A stretch of DNA of 64,000 nt, taken from the NCBI GenBank assembly GCA_040080835.1, contig JBEBHP010000004.1, forward strand, positions 124,001 through 188,000, given 5' to 3'. The notes under the pieces are model-generated. The model was not told where the DNA came from, ran no database searches, and saw only the letters and a list, made by a program, of their open reading frames with translations. The DNA is from SZUA-430 sp040080835 (lineage in GTDB: Bacteria; Pseudomonadota; Alphaproteobacteria; Micropepsales; Micropepsaceae). Shown here one piece after another: positions 35,308 to 43,992 of this stretch. The position numbers and the translations under genes are program-made. Position 1 is the first letter of the stretch. Each line of letters begins with the position of its first letter.

Positions 35308-36206
35308 TTGCCGGCAATTCGGGCAAAGAATTTCTGGGTCTGTTCCCCACCCATGAAGTACGCCTTGGCGCCGGACATATCTGAAATCTTTGACCAGTTC
35401 TCGGCCACTTTCTCAGCAGTAAGGCCCTGGTGTCCGAGGAACGCTCCGCTGGATTCGACGATTTGCGCAACTGCAAACGCGCCGCCGCCAGCTGCAAGGA
35501 TGACACCTGTGGGTGCGTCTTCGCTGACGAGATAGATGACACCCGGCGTCACGTATTCCGGTTTCAGGGCTTCAAGCGCCTGCGGCGGCATCAGGTTTTC
35601 GGTCATGCGGGTTCCCGCGACGGGCGCGAGGGCGTTCACACGGATATTATCTTTTTGACCTTCCAGTTTCAGGGTGTTCATGAACCCTACAAGGCCCAGT
35701 TTTGCAGCACCGTAATTTGTCTGCCCGAAATTTCCATAAAGTCCGGAAGAGGAAGATGTCATGACAATGCGGCCGTACTGCTGAGTCTTCATTGTTTCCC
35801 AGCAGGCTTTGGTTACCTTTACGGACCCCACCAGATGAACATCCAGCACAAACTGAAAGTCCTTTATTTCCATTTTTGTAAAGCTCTTGTCGCGCAGGAC
35901 ACCGGCGTTGTTCACCAGAATATCTATGCGTCCGAAGGCATCGATCGTCTGCTTGATAAGACCTGCCACACCCGCGTCGTCGGTCACGGAGGCGCCGTTC
36001 GCAATCGCAGAGCCGCCAAATGCCTTGATCTCTTCAACAACCTTCAATGCGGCTTCGGATGAGCCGCCAGAGCCGTCTACAGTGCCTCCCAGGTCATTGA
36101 TGACGACTTTCGCGCCGCGACGGGCGAGATCAATGGCGTGGCAGCGGCCGAGGCCACCTCCAGCCCCGGTGACGATGGCGACTTTTCCGTCGAAACGTAT
36201 GGACAT
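35304..36206 (-). CDS. SDR family oxidoreductase of the multifunctional-enzyme type 2 group, 300 aa
   Basis: It has TGAGGGLGRCHAIDLARRGA near the N-terminus, DLGG followed by GSGGS, NNAGVLRDKSF and YGAAKLGLVGF with the catalytic Tyr. These features (DLGG, LRDKSF) are typical of the 3-hydroxyacyl-CoA dehydrogenase domain of peroxisomal MFE-2 and its bacterial relatives. A role in acyl-CoA beta-oxidation suits the surrounding dehydrogenases. The start at 36206 is supported by GAGGAG six bases upstream; the upstream extension of the frame is not conserved. Confidence 0.87.
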   Translation of the reverse strand: MSIRFDGKVAIVTGAGGGLGRCHAIDLARRGAKVVINDLGGTVDGSGGSSEAALKVVEEIKAFGGSAIANGASVTDDAGVAGLIKQTIDAFGRIDILVNNAGVLRDKSFTKMEIKDFQFVLDVHLVGSVKVTKACWETMKTQQYGRIVMTSSSSGLYGNFGQTNYGAAKLGLVGFMNTLKLEGQKDNIRVNALAPVAGTRMTENLMPPQALEALKPEYVTPGVIYLVSEDAPTGVILAAGGGAFAVAQIVESSGAFLGHQGLTAEKVAENWSKISDMSGAKAYFMGGEQTQKFFARIAGN

Positions 36207-36299
36207 TCGAAGCTCCTCAAGGGCTTTGGTTTCAGATTTCGAGTGGTTTTGCCCTGCCATCCTGCAGAAATCAACCTGCCGGAGTGTTGCAGCCGATGT

Positions 36300-37517
36300 C
36301 TATTCCAGTACGAACTCGGCCCGTGGGCGTATGAGGTTGCCAGCGGCGCGCTGTTCGAACACATGAGACAGCCAGCCAACCGTTCGGGCGATGGCGAAAA
36401 GGGTCAGCGCAGTCCCGTCCGGGAGGCCGAATGAACGTTCCATGGCAACCAGCGCAAAGTCGATGTTTGGTTGTGTGCCGGACATGCTTCTTACTGCCTT
36501 GAGGGTGGCCCGGGAGATGCTGTCAATCTTGAACCGGGTGAGCAGTTCCGCCGCTCTTGGGTCTGCCGCGGGATAGACGAAGTGGCCAAATCCCGGGATT
36601 GACTCTGCATGATCAAGGCGATCGCCGACAATCCGTTCGGCGTCGGCGGGCAGGCCAATCTGGCTGATGAAAGCACGGGCTCGCTCGGTCGCGGCGCCGT
36701 GACGTGGACCGCTCAGGGCGGCGAGCCCGCTCATGACACAATTGGTATGTCTTGCGCCTGTGGAAGCAACAACGCGTACAGCAAATGTCGAGGCATTCAA
36801 TTCGTGATCGGCCAACAGGACCAACGCTCTGCGGATGGTGTCTGAGGCACGAGAAGTGCTCAACGCCGTTGCCACGTGTTTGTGTATCGGACTGCGAACC
36901 ACTTTCGTGTCTGCGGTTGCCGCTGATACCACAGCCAGGAGCAGGCGGGCGGCGGCGCGCGTTCCTGAAGATGCGGAATGTGCAGCCGGCGTGCCGGGCA
37001 AGTTTGTCAGCAATGGCAGCAATGCACAGGCGCGATCTGTAGCGCGTGCCTTTGCAAATCTTGAGTTGGTTTCCAGCCAGCCAGGGACTTCTCGTGGATC
37101 GAAGTTTAGTCCGTCGAAGGGATTGTCTGTTCCGGTGTTCCACAAGAGCCGGGCCGTGTCTTCAAGAGATGCAGTTCTGGAAAGGTCGATTGCATTCACG
37201 TTTCGATAGAAAAGACTGTCGCCTTCGAAATGGGTGAGCTTGGTTTTCAGAACCGGGAGGCCGAACTCGAGTGCTGTGGCCGCTGCCATGCGCGGGCGCC
37301 GCATCCGCGACTTTCGTTCAATCAGAGCCTGAATATCCCTCGCATCATAGAGGCTTGTCTTGGGGTGGTCCGGATGGGAACTCGAACGAACGAGGCCGCG
37401 GCTAACGTAGGCGTAAAGCGTGTTCCTGTTTACGCCCAGCGCCTTTGTGGCTTCAGCTATGTCGATCAAGGCGCCGTTTTTGACGGGGCGCGGATCCGGC
37501 CGTTTTTTCAATGTCAT
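36300..37517 (-). CDS. Citrate synthase family protein with N-terminal helix-turn-helix, 405 aa
   Basis: The first 60-70 residues form a MerR/HTH_17-like DNA-binding segment (LIDIAEATKALGVNRNTLYAYVSRG). A citrate-synthase fold follows, with the expected His pair (ADHELNASTF and IPGFGHFVYP) and an Asp in NIDFALVAM. Such HTH-citrate synthases are known in Proteobacteria but are little studied. The domain fusion suggests a regulator that senses acyl-CoA or oxaloacetate. It is divergent from a plain citrate synthase (80 bases between starts), which it may regulate. The start could be six codons earlier. Confidence 0.85.
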   Translation of the reverse strand: MTLKKRPDPRPVKNGALIDIAEATKALGVNRNTLYAYVSRGLVRSSSHPDHPKTSLYDARDIQALIERKSRMRRPRMAAATALEFGLPVLKTKLTHFEGDSLFYRNVNAIDLSRTASLEDTARLLWNTGTDNPFDGLNFDPREVPGWLETNSRFAKARATDRACALLPLLTNLPGTPAAHSASSGTRAAARLLLAVVSAATADTKVVRSPIHKHVATALSTSRASDTIRRALVLLADHELNASTFAVRVVASTGARHTNCVMSGLAALSGPRHGAATERARAFISQIGLPADAERIVGDRLDHAESIPGFGHFVYPAADPRAAELLTRFKIDSISRATLKAVRSMSGTQPNIDFALVAMERSFGLPDGTALTLFAIARTVGWLSHVFEQRAAGNLIRPRAEFVLE

Positions 37518-37597
37518 GTTGATATATTGATTCAAGATTGACGGTACTCAACAGGTGTCACATGTTTGCCTTAACATTGCAATGGAAAGGGCAAATC

Positions 37598-38665
37598 ATG
37601 AGACCGGGTCTGGACAACGTGATCGCCGCAGATACCGTATTGAGTCATGTTGATGGTGAAGCCGGTCGCCTTATCATCAGGGGGTTCGATCTTGAGCAAC
37701 TAGCGGGCGTTTCCACATTTGAAGACGTAACATTGTTGCTTTGGCAGGGCTTTTACTCCGGAAATGCGATCAGGGAGCAGCTGGGCGCGGCTCGGGTCAG
37801 AGCCTACAAGCAGTTTCAGCTTTTGAATGCGCCCTGGGAAACCATGACGGCGGTCGAGGCGATGCGACTGCTATTGGCGAGTATTGTAGACGCTTCGCGC
37901 GAAGACCAGCCCCTGACGGTGCTGGGTGCTGCGGGAGTTGCGGCCGGGTTTGCTTGCCGAGTTACCGCAGGCCGCGAGTCGGTCGTGCCCAACGCCGCAC
38001 TTACGCACGCGGAAGATTGCCTTCGAATGCTCGTTGGCAGGAATTGCGACGCAACTGAGGTCCGGGCATTTGAAACATACCTGGTTGCGGTGATTGACCA
38101 TGGACTGAATGCGTCGACGTTTGCTGCACGGGTCGTTGCTTCCACCGCTGCGGGTTTGCCATCTTCGGTTGTTGCTGCGCTGTGTGCACTTAAGGGCCCG
38201 TTGCATGGAGGCGCGCCAGGTCCGGTGCTGGATATGTTCGACGAGATCGGGGAGCCGTCGAGGGCCCGAAGCTGGATCGCTGATACGCTCAATCGCGGTG
38301 AACGACTGATGGGATTTGGACATCGGATTTATCGGGTTCGCGACCCGAGGGCGAACGTGCTGAAGGCCGCGGTGGGAAAACTGAAGGGACGCGCAAACCG
38401 GCTTGCATTTGCGGAGGCAATTGAGAATGCAGCACTGGAAGCGCTACGGGACTACAAGGGTGAACGTCGTTTTGACACCAATGTTGAGTTTTTCACGGCC
38501 CTACTTCTGGAAGCGCTTGAAATTCCGAGGGCTGCGTTTACGCCCGTGTTTGCTCTGGCGCGCACGGCTGGCTGGATTGCGCATATTCGAGAGCAGGAGG
38601 CCACCGGCCGGTTGGTCCGGCCCCAGTCCAGATATATTGGCCCTTTGCCGGACAAAGCCGCGTAG
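37598..38665 (+). CDS. Citrate synthase/2-methylcitrate synthase family protein, 355 aa
   Basis: A full-length small-type citrate synthase: IDHGLNASTFAARVVAST, KGPLHGGAPGPV, FGHRIYRVRDPR. The third catalytic site reads NVEFFTALLLEAL, so Glu occupies the usual Asp position, a variant also seen in CitA-type actinobacterial enzymes. The start at 37598 follows a good GGAAAGGG ribosome site; frames starting at 37538 or 37562 are less likely. It shares a short divergent promoter region with the HTH-citrate synthase and has about half its length in common with it. Confidence 0.88.
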   Translation: MRPGLDNVIAADTVLSHVDGEAGRLIIRGFDLEQLAGVSTFEDVTLLLWQGFYSGNAIREQLGAARVRAYKQFQLLNAPWETMTAVEAMRLLLASIVDASREDQPLTVLGAAGVAAGFACRVTAGRESVVPNAALTHAEDCLRMLVGRNCDATEVRAFETYLVAVIDHGLNASTFAARVVASTAAGLPSSVVAALCALKGPLHGGAPGPVLDMFDEIGEPSRARSWIADTLNRGERLMGFGHRIYRVRDPRANVLKAAVGKLKGRANRLAFAEAIENAALEALRDYKGERRFDTNVEFFTALLLEALEIPRAAFTPVFALARTAGWIAHIREQEATGRLVRPQSRYIGPLPDKAA

Positions 38666-38823
38666 TTTTCCGTGCTCCGCGGGCAGGTCGCTTTTGCGGT
38701 TCCGAGTAGACAAGCTCTGGTCGCAAACTGTTCGTGAAGGGAGCCGCTCTCCAGATCTGCGGTTTGCGATTGCACCTTGGGGACCTGGAACAGACCTCAG
38801 GCAGGAAGGCGCCGACATAGAAA

Positions 38824-39747
38824 CTACTGGAAATGATTTACCAGCAATTTCTTGTCATGCAGCGCAATCATCTTGTCCAGATCGTGCCCGGGCACAATGA
38901 CGAGATTTGGGTTGAGTTCCTGCAATTTCCTGATTTGCGATAGTTCGAGCATCACCGCGTCCCGGTCTTCATTCAGGAACAACCAGGTGACCAGGCGAGC
39001 CCTCTCACGCAAGACGTCGATGTTGCGCTGGTGCCATGCGACATCTCCGAGGAAGAGGTATTCAGTGCCGTTGGCCGTTCGGACGTAGACCATCTGGCTT
39101 CCCGGTGTATGGCCTGGAGCCTTGATCAACACGATACCGGGAGCGACCGAAAGATAGTGATTGTATGTTACAGGCGTGTAGCTTGACCTTGCACCGCTTG
39201 GAAAATTCGACGGAATCAAACGGTCCGAATTGTCCACCTGTTCTTTGGTCAGCTTCGTTACCTGGAGGAGTTTTGGCAGATTGGGTTGGGCGAACAGCGT
39301 CGCAGCGTGGTCCCAGTGTTCATGCGTAATTACAATCAGAGAAGCCTTGTTCAGGCCAGCGACGATGCGGTCGTAGGCTGCGTGATCGTAACCGGAATTG
39401 GGCGCGTCTGCCCTTTTTGCGGTGACTTCGTCGTACGCGGTGTCGATGATGGCTGTCCTGTCCGGAAAAACAATCTGGTACGCGGATACCGGCAACAGCG
39501 TTGGCTCCCAGCCGTCACCAGCCACCACTGCGGTCTTTGGAAAGGTAATTGTGCCGACAGTCTCGTACCGGATCTCGACGGGTTTTTCACCAGCGTCTGC
39601 ATCTGCGAGTTTGCGCACTTCGTCCAAATCGATGTCGAATGTGCCTGAAGAAGGCATGTGGCTTTCGACAATGAGCCAATAGTAGGCAGATGACCCGAAA
39701 ATTGTGATCGTAGCGATCACGTAAGCAATCCTGCGAAGCCAAACCAT
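38824..39747 (-). CDS. MBL-fold metallo-hydrolase, membrane-anchored, 307 aa
   Basis: An N-terminal hydrophobic segment (residues about 7-28) directs the protein to the periplasm. The metallo-beta-lactamase metal-binding motif THEHWDH (about residues 142-148) is present. It is followed by APGHTPGSQ (His of the second site), LFLGDVAW and GHD in the C-terminal part. It could be a lactonase or other periplasmic hydrolase; sequence alone does not decide. It follows rnd on the same strand after 74 bases. Confidence 0.88.
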   Translation of the reverse strand: MVWLRRIAYVIATITIFGSSAYYWLIVESHMPSSGTFDIDLDEVRKLADADAGEKPVEIRYETVGTITFPKTAVVAGDGWEPTLLPVSAYQIVFPDRTAIIDTAYDEVTAKRADAPNSGYDHAAYDRIVAGLNKASLIVITHEHWDHAATLFAQPNLPKLLQVTKLTKEQVDNSDRLIPSNFPSGARSSYTPVTYNHYLSVAPGIVLIKAPGHTPGSQMVYVRTANGTEYLFLGDVAWHQRNIDVLRERARLVTWLFLNEDRDAVMLELSQIRKLQELNPNLVIVPGHDLDKMIALHDKKLLVNHFQ

Positions 39748-39821
39748 AGATCATTCCTTTGTCATTCAGGCCGACTGTCATGCCCAAGAGCAGAATGCCG
39801 GTCAGTGCCCGCGCAATTGGA

Positions 39822-40976
39822 TCAGCTTTCGGCAGCGACGACGATCGGCTTTCGGTTGCGGATTGTGAGCGCGATGCGTCCGTGCTTGAGTTCCAGTGCG
39901 GAATTGCCGAAGATTTCTCGACGCCATCCAGACAAGGCGGGTACGTCTGCATTGTCGTCGGCTGCGATATGGTCCAGATCGGAAGATGATGCGATGAGTT
40001 TCTGCGCGACACCATGCTGTTCACACTGAATCTTGAGCAGCACTCGCATCATGTCCCCTAACACCGGTGGGACTGCGGCGGGTGTACCGCGTTCGATTTC
40101 CGGCACTGCCGAAGCCGGCAGAGCCAGTCCGGCCTTGACAGCTTCAATAAGTCCTGTCGCTCCCTTGGAACCTGAAAAACTGCGAGGAATGCCGCGAAGG
40201 TTCTCGAGGTCATCAGCGGAGACAGGTGCTTGCGCAGCTATTTCGAACAAGGCGTCATCTTTCATGACGCGGCTGCGGGGGACGTTGCGCTCCTGGGCGA
40301 GGCGTTCGCGCCAGGCGGCGACTTCAATGAGCACTGCTGTGAACCGCCTGTTGCCGCTGCGCAACTTCAAGCGACGCCAGGATTCTTCCGGCTTGAGTTC
40401 GTAGGTTTCCGGCGCGCGAAGAACTTCCAGTTCTTCTTCGAGCCAATCAGACCTGCCGCTTTTTTCCAGTTGCCTCGTCAGGATTTCGTAGACGCGGCAA
40501 AGGTGGGTTACGTCCGACAGGGCGTAGTCAAGCTGCTTGTCGGTCAGCGGCCGGCGAGACCAATCTGTAAACCGAGAGGATTTGTCCACCTGCGCGTGTG
40601 CCAGTTCCCGGACCAGAGTCTCGTAGGCAGCGGCGTCGCCAAAGCCGCAGACCATCGCTGCAACCTGCGTGTCGAACAGCGGGGCAGGGATCATTCCGGC
40701 CTGATGATAAAAGATCTCGATGTCCTGCCGTGCGGCATGAAATACCTTAATGCTGACGGGCTTGGCCATCAGTTCGTAGAACGGCTTGAGATCGAGGCCT
40801 GGCGCGAGCGGGTCGATCGCCACCGCGAAGCCCGGAATTGCTGCCTGCATCAGGCAGAGTTTGGGCCAATACGTCGTATCCCGCATGAACTCGGTGTCGA
40901 TGGCGATATAGGGCACATCGGCAAACCTGGTGCAGGCTTCAGCCAGTTCATCGTTGGTGGTTACAACTCTTCCCAT
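39822..40976 (-). CDS. rnd: Ribonuclease D, 384 aa
   Basis: A 3'-5' exoribonuclease of the DEDD superfamily that trims tRNA precursors. It has IDTEFMRDTTYWP with the first two acidic residues, FHAARQDIEIF with the third, and YALSDVTHL with the last Asp. A HRDC-like region follows (LAQERNVPRSRVMKDDALFEIA). The start at 40976 (MGRVVTTNDE) avoids a 16-residue extension that would overlap upstream sequence. The gene is divergent from aspS, with about 103 bases between starts. Confidence 0.93.
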   Translation of the reverse strand: MGRVVTTNDELAEACTRFADVPYIAIDTEFMRDTTYWPKLCLMQAAIPGFAVAIDPLAPGLDLKPFYELMAKPVSIKVFHAARQDIEIFYHQAGMIPAPLFDTQVAAMVCGFGDAAAYETLVRELAHAQVDKSSRFTDWSRRPLTDKQLDYALSDVTHLCRVYEILTRQLEKSGRSDWLEEELEVLRAPETYELKPEESWRRLKLRSGNRRFTAVLIEVAAWRERLAQERNVPRSRVMKDDALFEIAAQAPVSADDLENLRGIPRSFSGSKGATGLIEAVKAGLALPASAVPEIERGTPAAVPPVLGDMMRVLLKIQCEQHGVAQKLIASSSDLDHIAADDNADVPALSGWRREIFGNSALELKHGRIALTIRNRKPIVVAAES

Positions 40977-41079
40977 TTGCGGTGCTATAGCCCATGTTGC
41001 GCGGTCTTGACAGGTTGTGGCCACACAGCCACAAGGGCGCCCTTAAACAGGCAATTTCTCACATACTCAAGGAACTTCC

Positions 41080-42915
41080 ATGCATCGCTACCGCACCCAT
41101 ACCTGCGGCGAATTGCGCGCCTCGGATGTAGGCAGCCGCATCCGTATTTCCGGCTGGGTACACCGCCGACGTGATCATGGCGGCCTGATTTTCATCGACT
41201 TGCGTGACAATTATGGGCTTACACAGTGTGTTGTCGAGCCGGACAGCCTTTCATTCAAGGCTGTCGACACTCTGCGAGCCGAGTTTGTGGCTACTTTTAC
41301 GGGACGGGTCGTGGCCCGGCCGGGAGACACGGTCAACAAGGATCTTGCGACTGGCGAGATCGAAATACGGATCGACGAAGTATCGATCCAGTCAGAAGCC
41401 GGCGAGTTGCCTCTGCCCGTTTTCGGCGAGCAGGATTATCCTGAAGATATTCGGTTGAAGTACCGTTTTCTGGATCTGCGCCGTGACCGGATTCACAAAA
41501 ATATCCTGTTGCGCTCGAACGTGATTTCCAGTCTCCGCCGACGGATGATCGATCAGGGCTTTACAGAGTTCCAGACGCCGATCCTCACGGCCTCGTCTCC
41601 TGAAGGCGCCCGGGATTTCCTCGTGCCGTCGCGGCTGCACCCCGGCAAGTTCTATGCGCTGCCGCAAGCGCCACAGCAGTTCAAGCAACTGATCATGGTC
41701 GCCGGGTTCGACCGCTACTTCCAGATCGCGCCGTGCTTTCGCGACGAGGATGCGCGTGCAGACCGTTCGCCCGGCGAGTTCTATCAGCTTGATCTGGAAA
41801 TGAGTTTCGTTACCCAGGAGGATGTGTTCGCAGCCGTCGAGCCGGTGTTACATGGTGTGTTCAAGGAATTCGCCAATGGGCGCACGTGCAGTCCGCTGCC
41901 GTTCGTACGCATTCCGTACGCTGAGTCCATGCTGAAGTACGGCTCGGACAAGCCTGACCTTCGCAACCCGATTGTCATAGCTGATGTGAGTGCCGAGTTC
42001 GCGGACCCAACGGTTGAGTTCAAGGCCTTCAAGGGCGTGGTTGCTCAAGGCGGTGTCGTGCGTGCGATTCCCGCGCCAGGTGCCGGCTCGCAGCCGCGGT
42101 CGTTCTTTGACAAGCTGAATGACTGGGCCCGCAGCGAAATGAAGGCACCGGGCCTTGGATACATCACGTTTGAAGATGAAGGCGGGAAGCTCTCAGGCAA
42201 GGGTCCGATTGCAAAGTTCATTCCGGAGCCGGTTCTGCAGCGACTGGCGCAGAAGGCCAATGTGAAGGCAGGCGACGCACTTTTCTTCTCAGCCGGGAAG
42301 TCAGAGGCGGCTGCAAAACTTGCTGGTGCCGCACGTACCCGCATCGGAAACGAGCTCAGCCTCAAGGCGTCGCCGTATTACGATTTCCACTTCTGCTGGA
42401 TCGTCGATTTCCCGATGTACGAGTACAACGAGGAAGACAAGAAAATCGACTTCAGCCACAACCCGTTCTCCATGCCAAACTTCGAACATGCGGCCTTTCT
42501 CAAGCTTGACCAAAAGGATGACAAAACCATCCTGGGCATCACGGCATTCCAGTATGATATTGTCTGCAACGGTATTGAGCTTTCGTCTGGTGCCATTCGA
42601 AATCACCGACCGGATATCATGATCAAGGCCTTCGATATCGCAGGCTATCCGGCAGATGTTGTCGAACAGAAGTTCGGCGGCATGCTGAATGCCTTCCGCT
42701 TTGGCGCTCCGCCGCACGGTGGAACGGCGCCAGGTGTTGACCGCATCGTCATGCTGGTTGCGGGTGAAGAGAACCTGCGTGAAGTGACGATGTTCCCGAT
42801 GAACCAGAAGGCGGAAGACCTGATGATGGGTGCGCCGTCAGACGTTACTCCGAAGCAGTTGCGCGAGCTCAACATACGTATTGTCCAGCCGGAAGCTTCC
42901 AAGCCCCAACCCTGA
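41080..42915 (+). CDS. aspS: Aspartyl-tRNA synthetase (probably non-discriminating), 611 aa
   Basis: A bacterial-type class II AspRS: an N-terminal OB anticodon-binding domain (RISGWVHRRRDHGGLIFIDLRD), motif 2 (FRDEDARADRSPGEFYQLDLE), a GAD insertion domain, and motif 3 (GGTAPGVDRIVML). The length is normal for bacterial AspRS (about 590-610). Non-discriminating charging of tRNA-Asn is common where no AsnRS exists, but that cannot be seen here. A clean ATG start lies at 41080 (MHRYRTHTCGELR). Confidence 0.97.
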   Translation: MHRYRTHTCGELRASDVGSRIRISGWVHRRRDHGGLIFIDLRDNYGLTQCVVEPDSLSFKAVDTLRAEFVATFTGRVVARPGDTVNKDLATGEIEIRIDEVSIQSEAGELPLPVFGEQDYPEDIRLKYRFLDLRRDRIHKNILLRSNVISSLRRRMIDQGFTEFQTPILTASSPEGARDFLVPSRLHPGKFYALPQAPQQFKQLIMVAGFDRYFQIAPCFRDEDARADRSPGEFYQLDLEMSFVTQEDVFAAVEPVLHGVFKEFANGRTCSPLPFVRIPYAESMLKYGSDKPDLRNPIVIADVSAEFADPTVEFKAFKGVVAQGGVVRAIPAPGAGSQPRSFFDKLNDWARSEMKAPGLGYITFEDEGGKLSGKGPIAKFIPEPVLQRLAQKANVKAGDALFFSAGKSEAAAKLAGAARTRIGNELSLKASPYYDFHFCWIVDFPMYEYNEEDKKIDFSHNPFSMPNFEHAAFLKLDQKDDKTILGITAFQYDIVCNGIELSSGAIRNHRPDIMIKAFDIAGYPADVVEQKFGGMLNAFRFGAPPHGGTAPGVDRIVMLVAGEENLREVTMFPMNQKAEDLMMGAPSDVTPKQLRELNIRIVQPEASKPQP

Positions 42916-42941
42916 ATTCCACGCGCGGGGCATCTGGACTC

Positions 42942-43847
42942 CTAAGGCGCCCCGCCGACTGCCGCGAGACTGTCCCATTTTCCGGCAAGAACGGCGAGCA
43001 TCACTCCCGCGGTGTCGTTTATTGCGTCTGCCAATTCCGCGCGCAGCGTGCCTTCCCGTATGTAGCTTCGCCACAATCGCGGGTTCCTGCTTGCCTGCCT
43101 GAACCAATAACCCAACGCCTTGGTAGCATGCGAATAGTCTGCATTTGCAAAGTCCACGATCAGCGGGTCTCTGGGATTGTTCACCAGCGCATTCCTGGAC
43201 GGCCACGTGATGAGTAGGGGGCCAGACCTTCCCAGCAAGCCAGCCTTGGACGCAATGCTTCTGGCCAGACTGTGATCATACCATGCGATCAGGCTTGCAC
43301 AATTACGACTGCTGAAAGCTTCTTCTATATCCCGCGCATCTGCATAGGACACGATGGGCCAATATGTTGCCAGCGCGTCGCTGGTGGCAACCGTGCCTGG
43401 CGCCATGAAATCCATTGTTGCAAGAGCTATTTCGCAGAACTGGATTTGCGCAGCTCTTTCACCGGACGTGATGGCTGAGCGAGGCATCAGCACGAAGCCA
43501 AATGCCCTGTTCGTGTCAATTTGCATCATGCCGTGCTGAAAGTAGCTGAGTACTTTTACATCGCTTAGTGCCGGTCCACCGGACCCCATGGGTGCCGATC
43601 CTCCGGCAAGCGAGGGGGCTGCCATACTGGATGGTGCGGGCAGAGGCTCGTCGCCGGGCGCGAATGGGCAGTTTGGTTGACCTGACGGAGCCTGATCGCA
43701 ATTCGCGCTTGAGGGCAGCGTTGTGACTGAAGTGGGTTCGGATGCTGGCTGCGTGGACGGAGAAATCATCTGTGCGACTGCTGGCGACAAAGCAGTGCAG
43801 GCGATGAAGGTGACGACAGCGCCCAAAAGACACTTGCCTCGGCTCAT
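42942..43847 (-). CDS. Hypothetical secreted protein, 301 aa
   Basis: A signal peptide (hydrophobic about residues 7-24, likely cleavage near AVA-Q) is followed by a Pro/Ser/Cys linker (about residues 30-85). A mostly helical C-terminal domain with two or three cysteines and a Trp-rich end comes last (LGYWFRQASRNPRLWRSYIREG). No family recognised. The start at 43847 has GGAG about nine bases upstream; a longer frame begins at 43916 but adds a non-conserved leader. It lies convergent with aspS. Confidence 0.6.
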   Translation of the reverse strand: MSRGKCLLGAVVTFIACTALSPAVAQMISPSTQPASEPTSVTTLPSSANCDQAPSGQPNCPFAPGDEPLPAPSSMAAPSLAGGSAPMGSGGPALSDVKVLSYFQHGMMQIDTNRAFGFVLMPRSAITSGERAAQIQFCEIALATMDFMAPGTVATSDALATYWPIVSYADARDIEEAFSSRNCASLIAWYDHSLARSIASKAGLLGRSGPLLITWPSRNALVNNPRDPLIVDFANADYSHATKALGYWFRQASRNPRLWRSYIREGTLRAELADAINDTAGVMLAVLAGKWDSLAAVGGAP

Positions 43848-43992
43848 GGGACTTACTCCGCTGCCGCGGTCTCTTGCGGCGTTGGTTTGGATATCGCGTC
43901 CGCGAATCATACACACGGAGCATCTGACATGGCGTCTTGGTCAGCAATGATTCGCTGAGACGCGTGCACTTCGAGCTGCAGATTTCCGGACT

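Noticed and set aside
38467..38500. Glu in place of Asp in the third catalytic site of the second citrate synthase, thought to inactivate it
   Set aside because: The same NVEF variant is found in CitA-type citrate synthases, so it is not a sign of loss of function.
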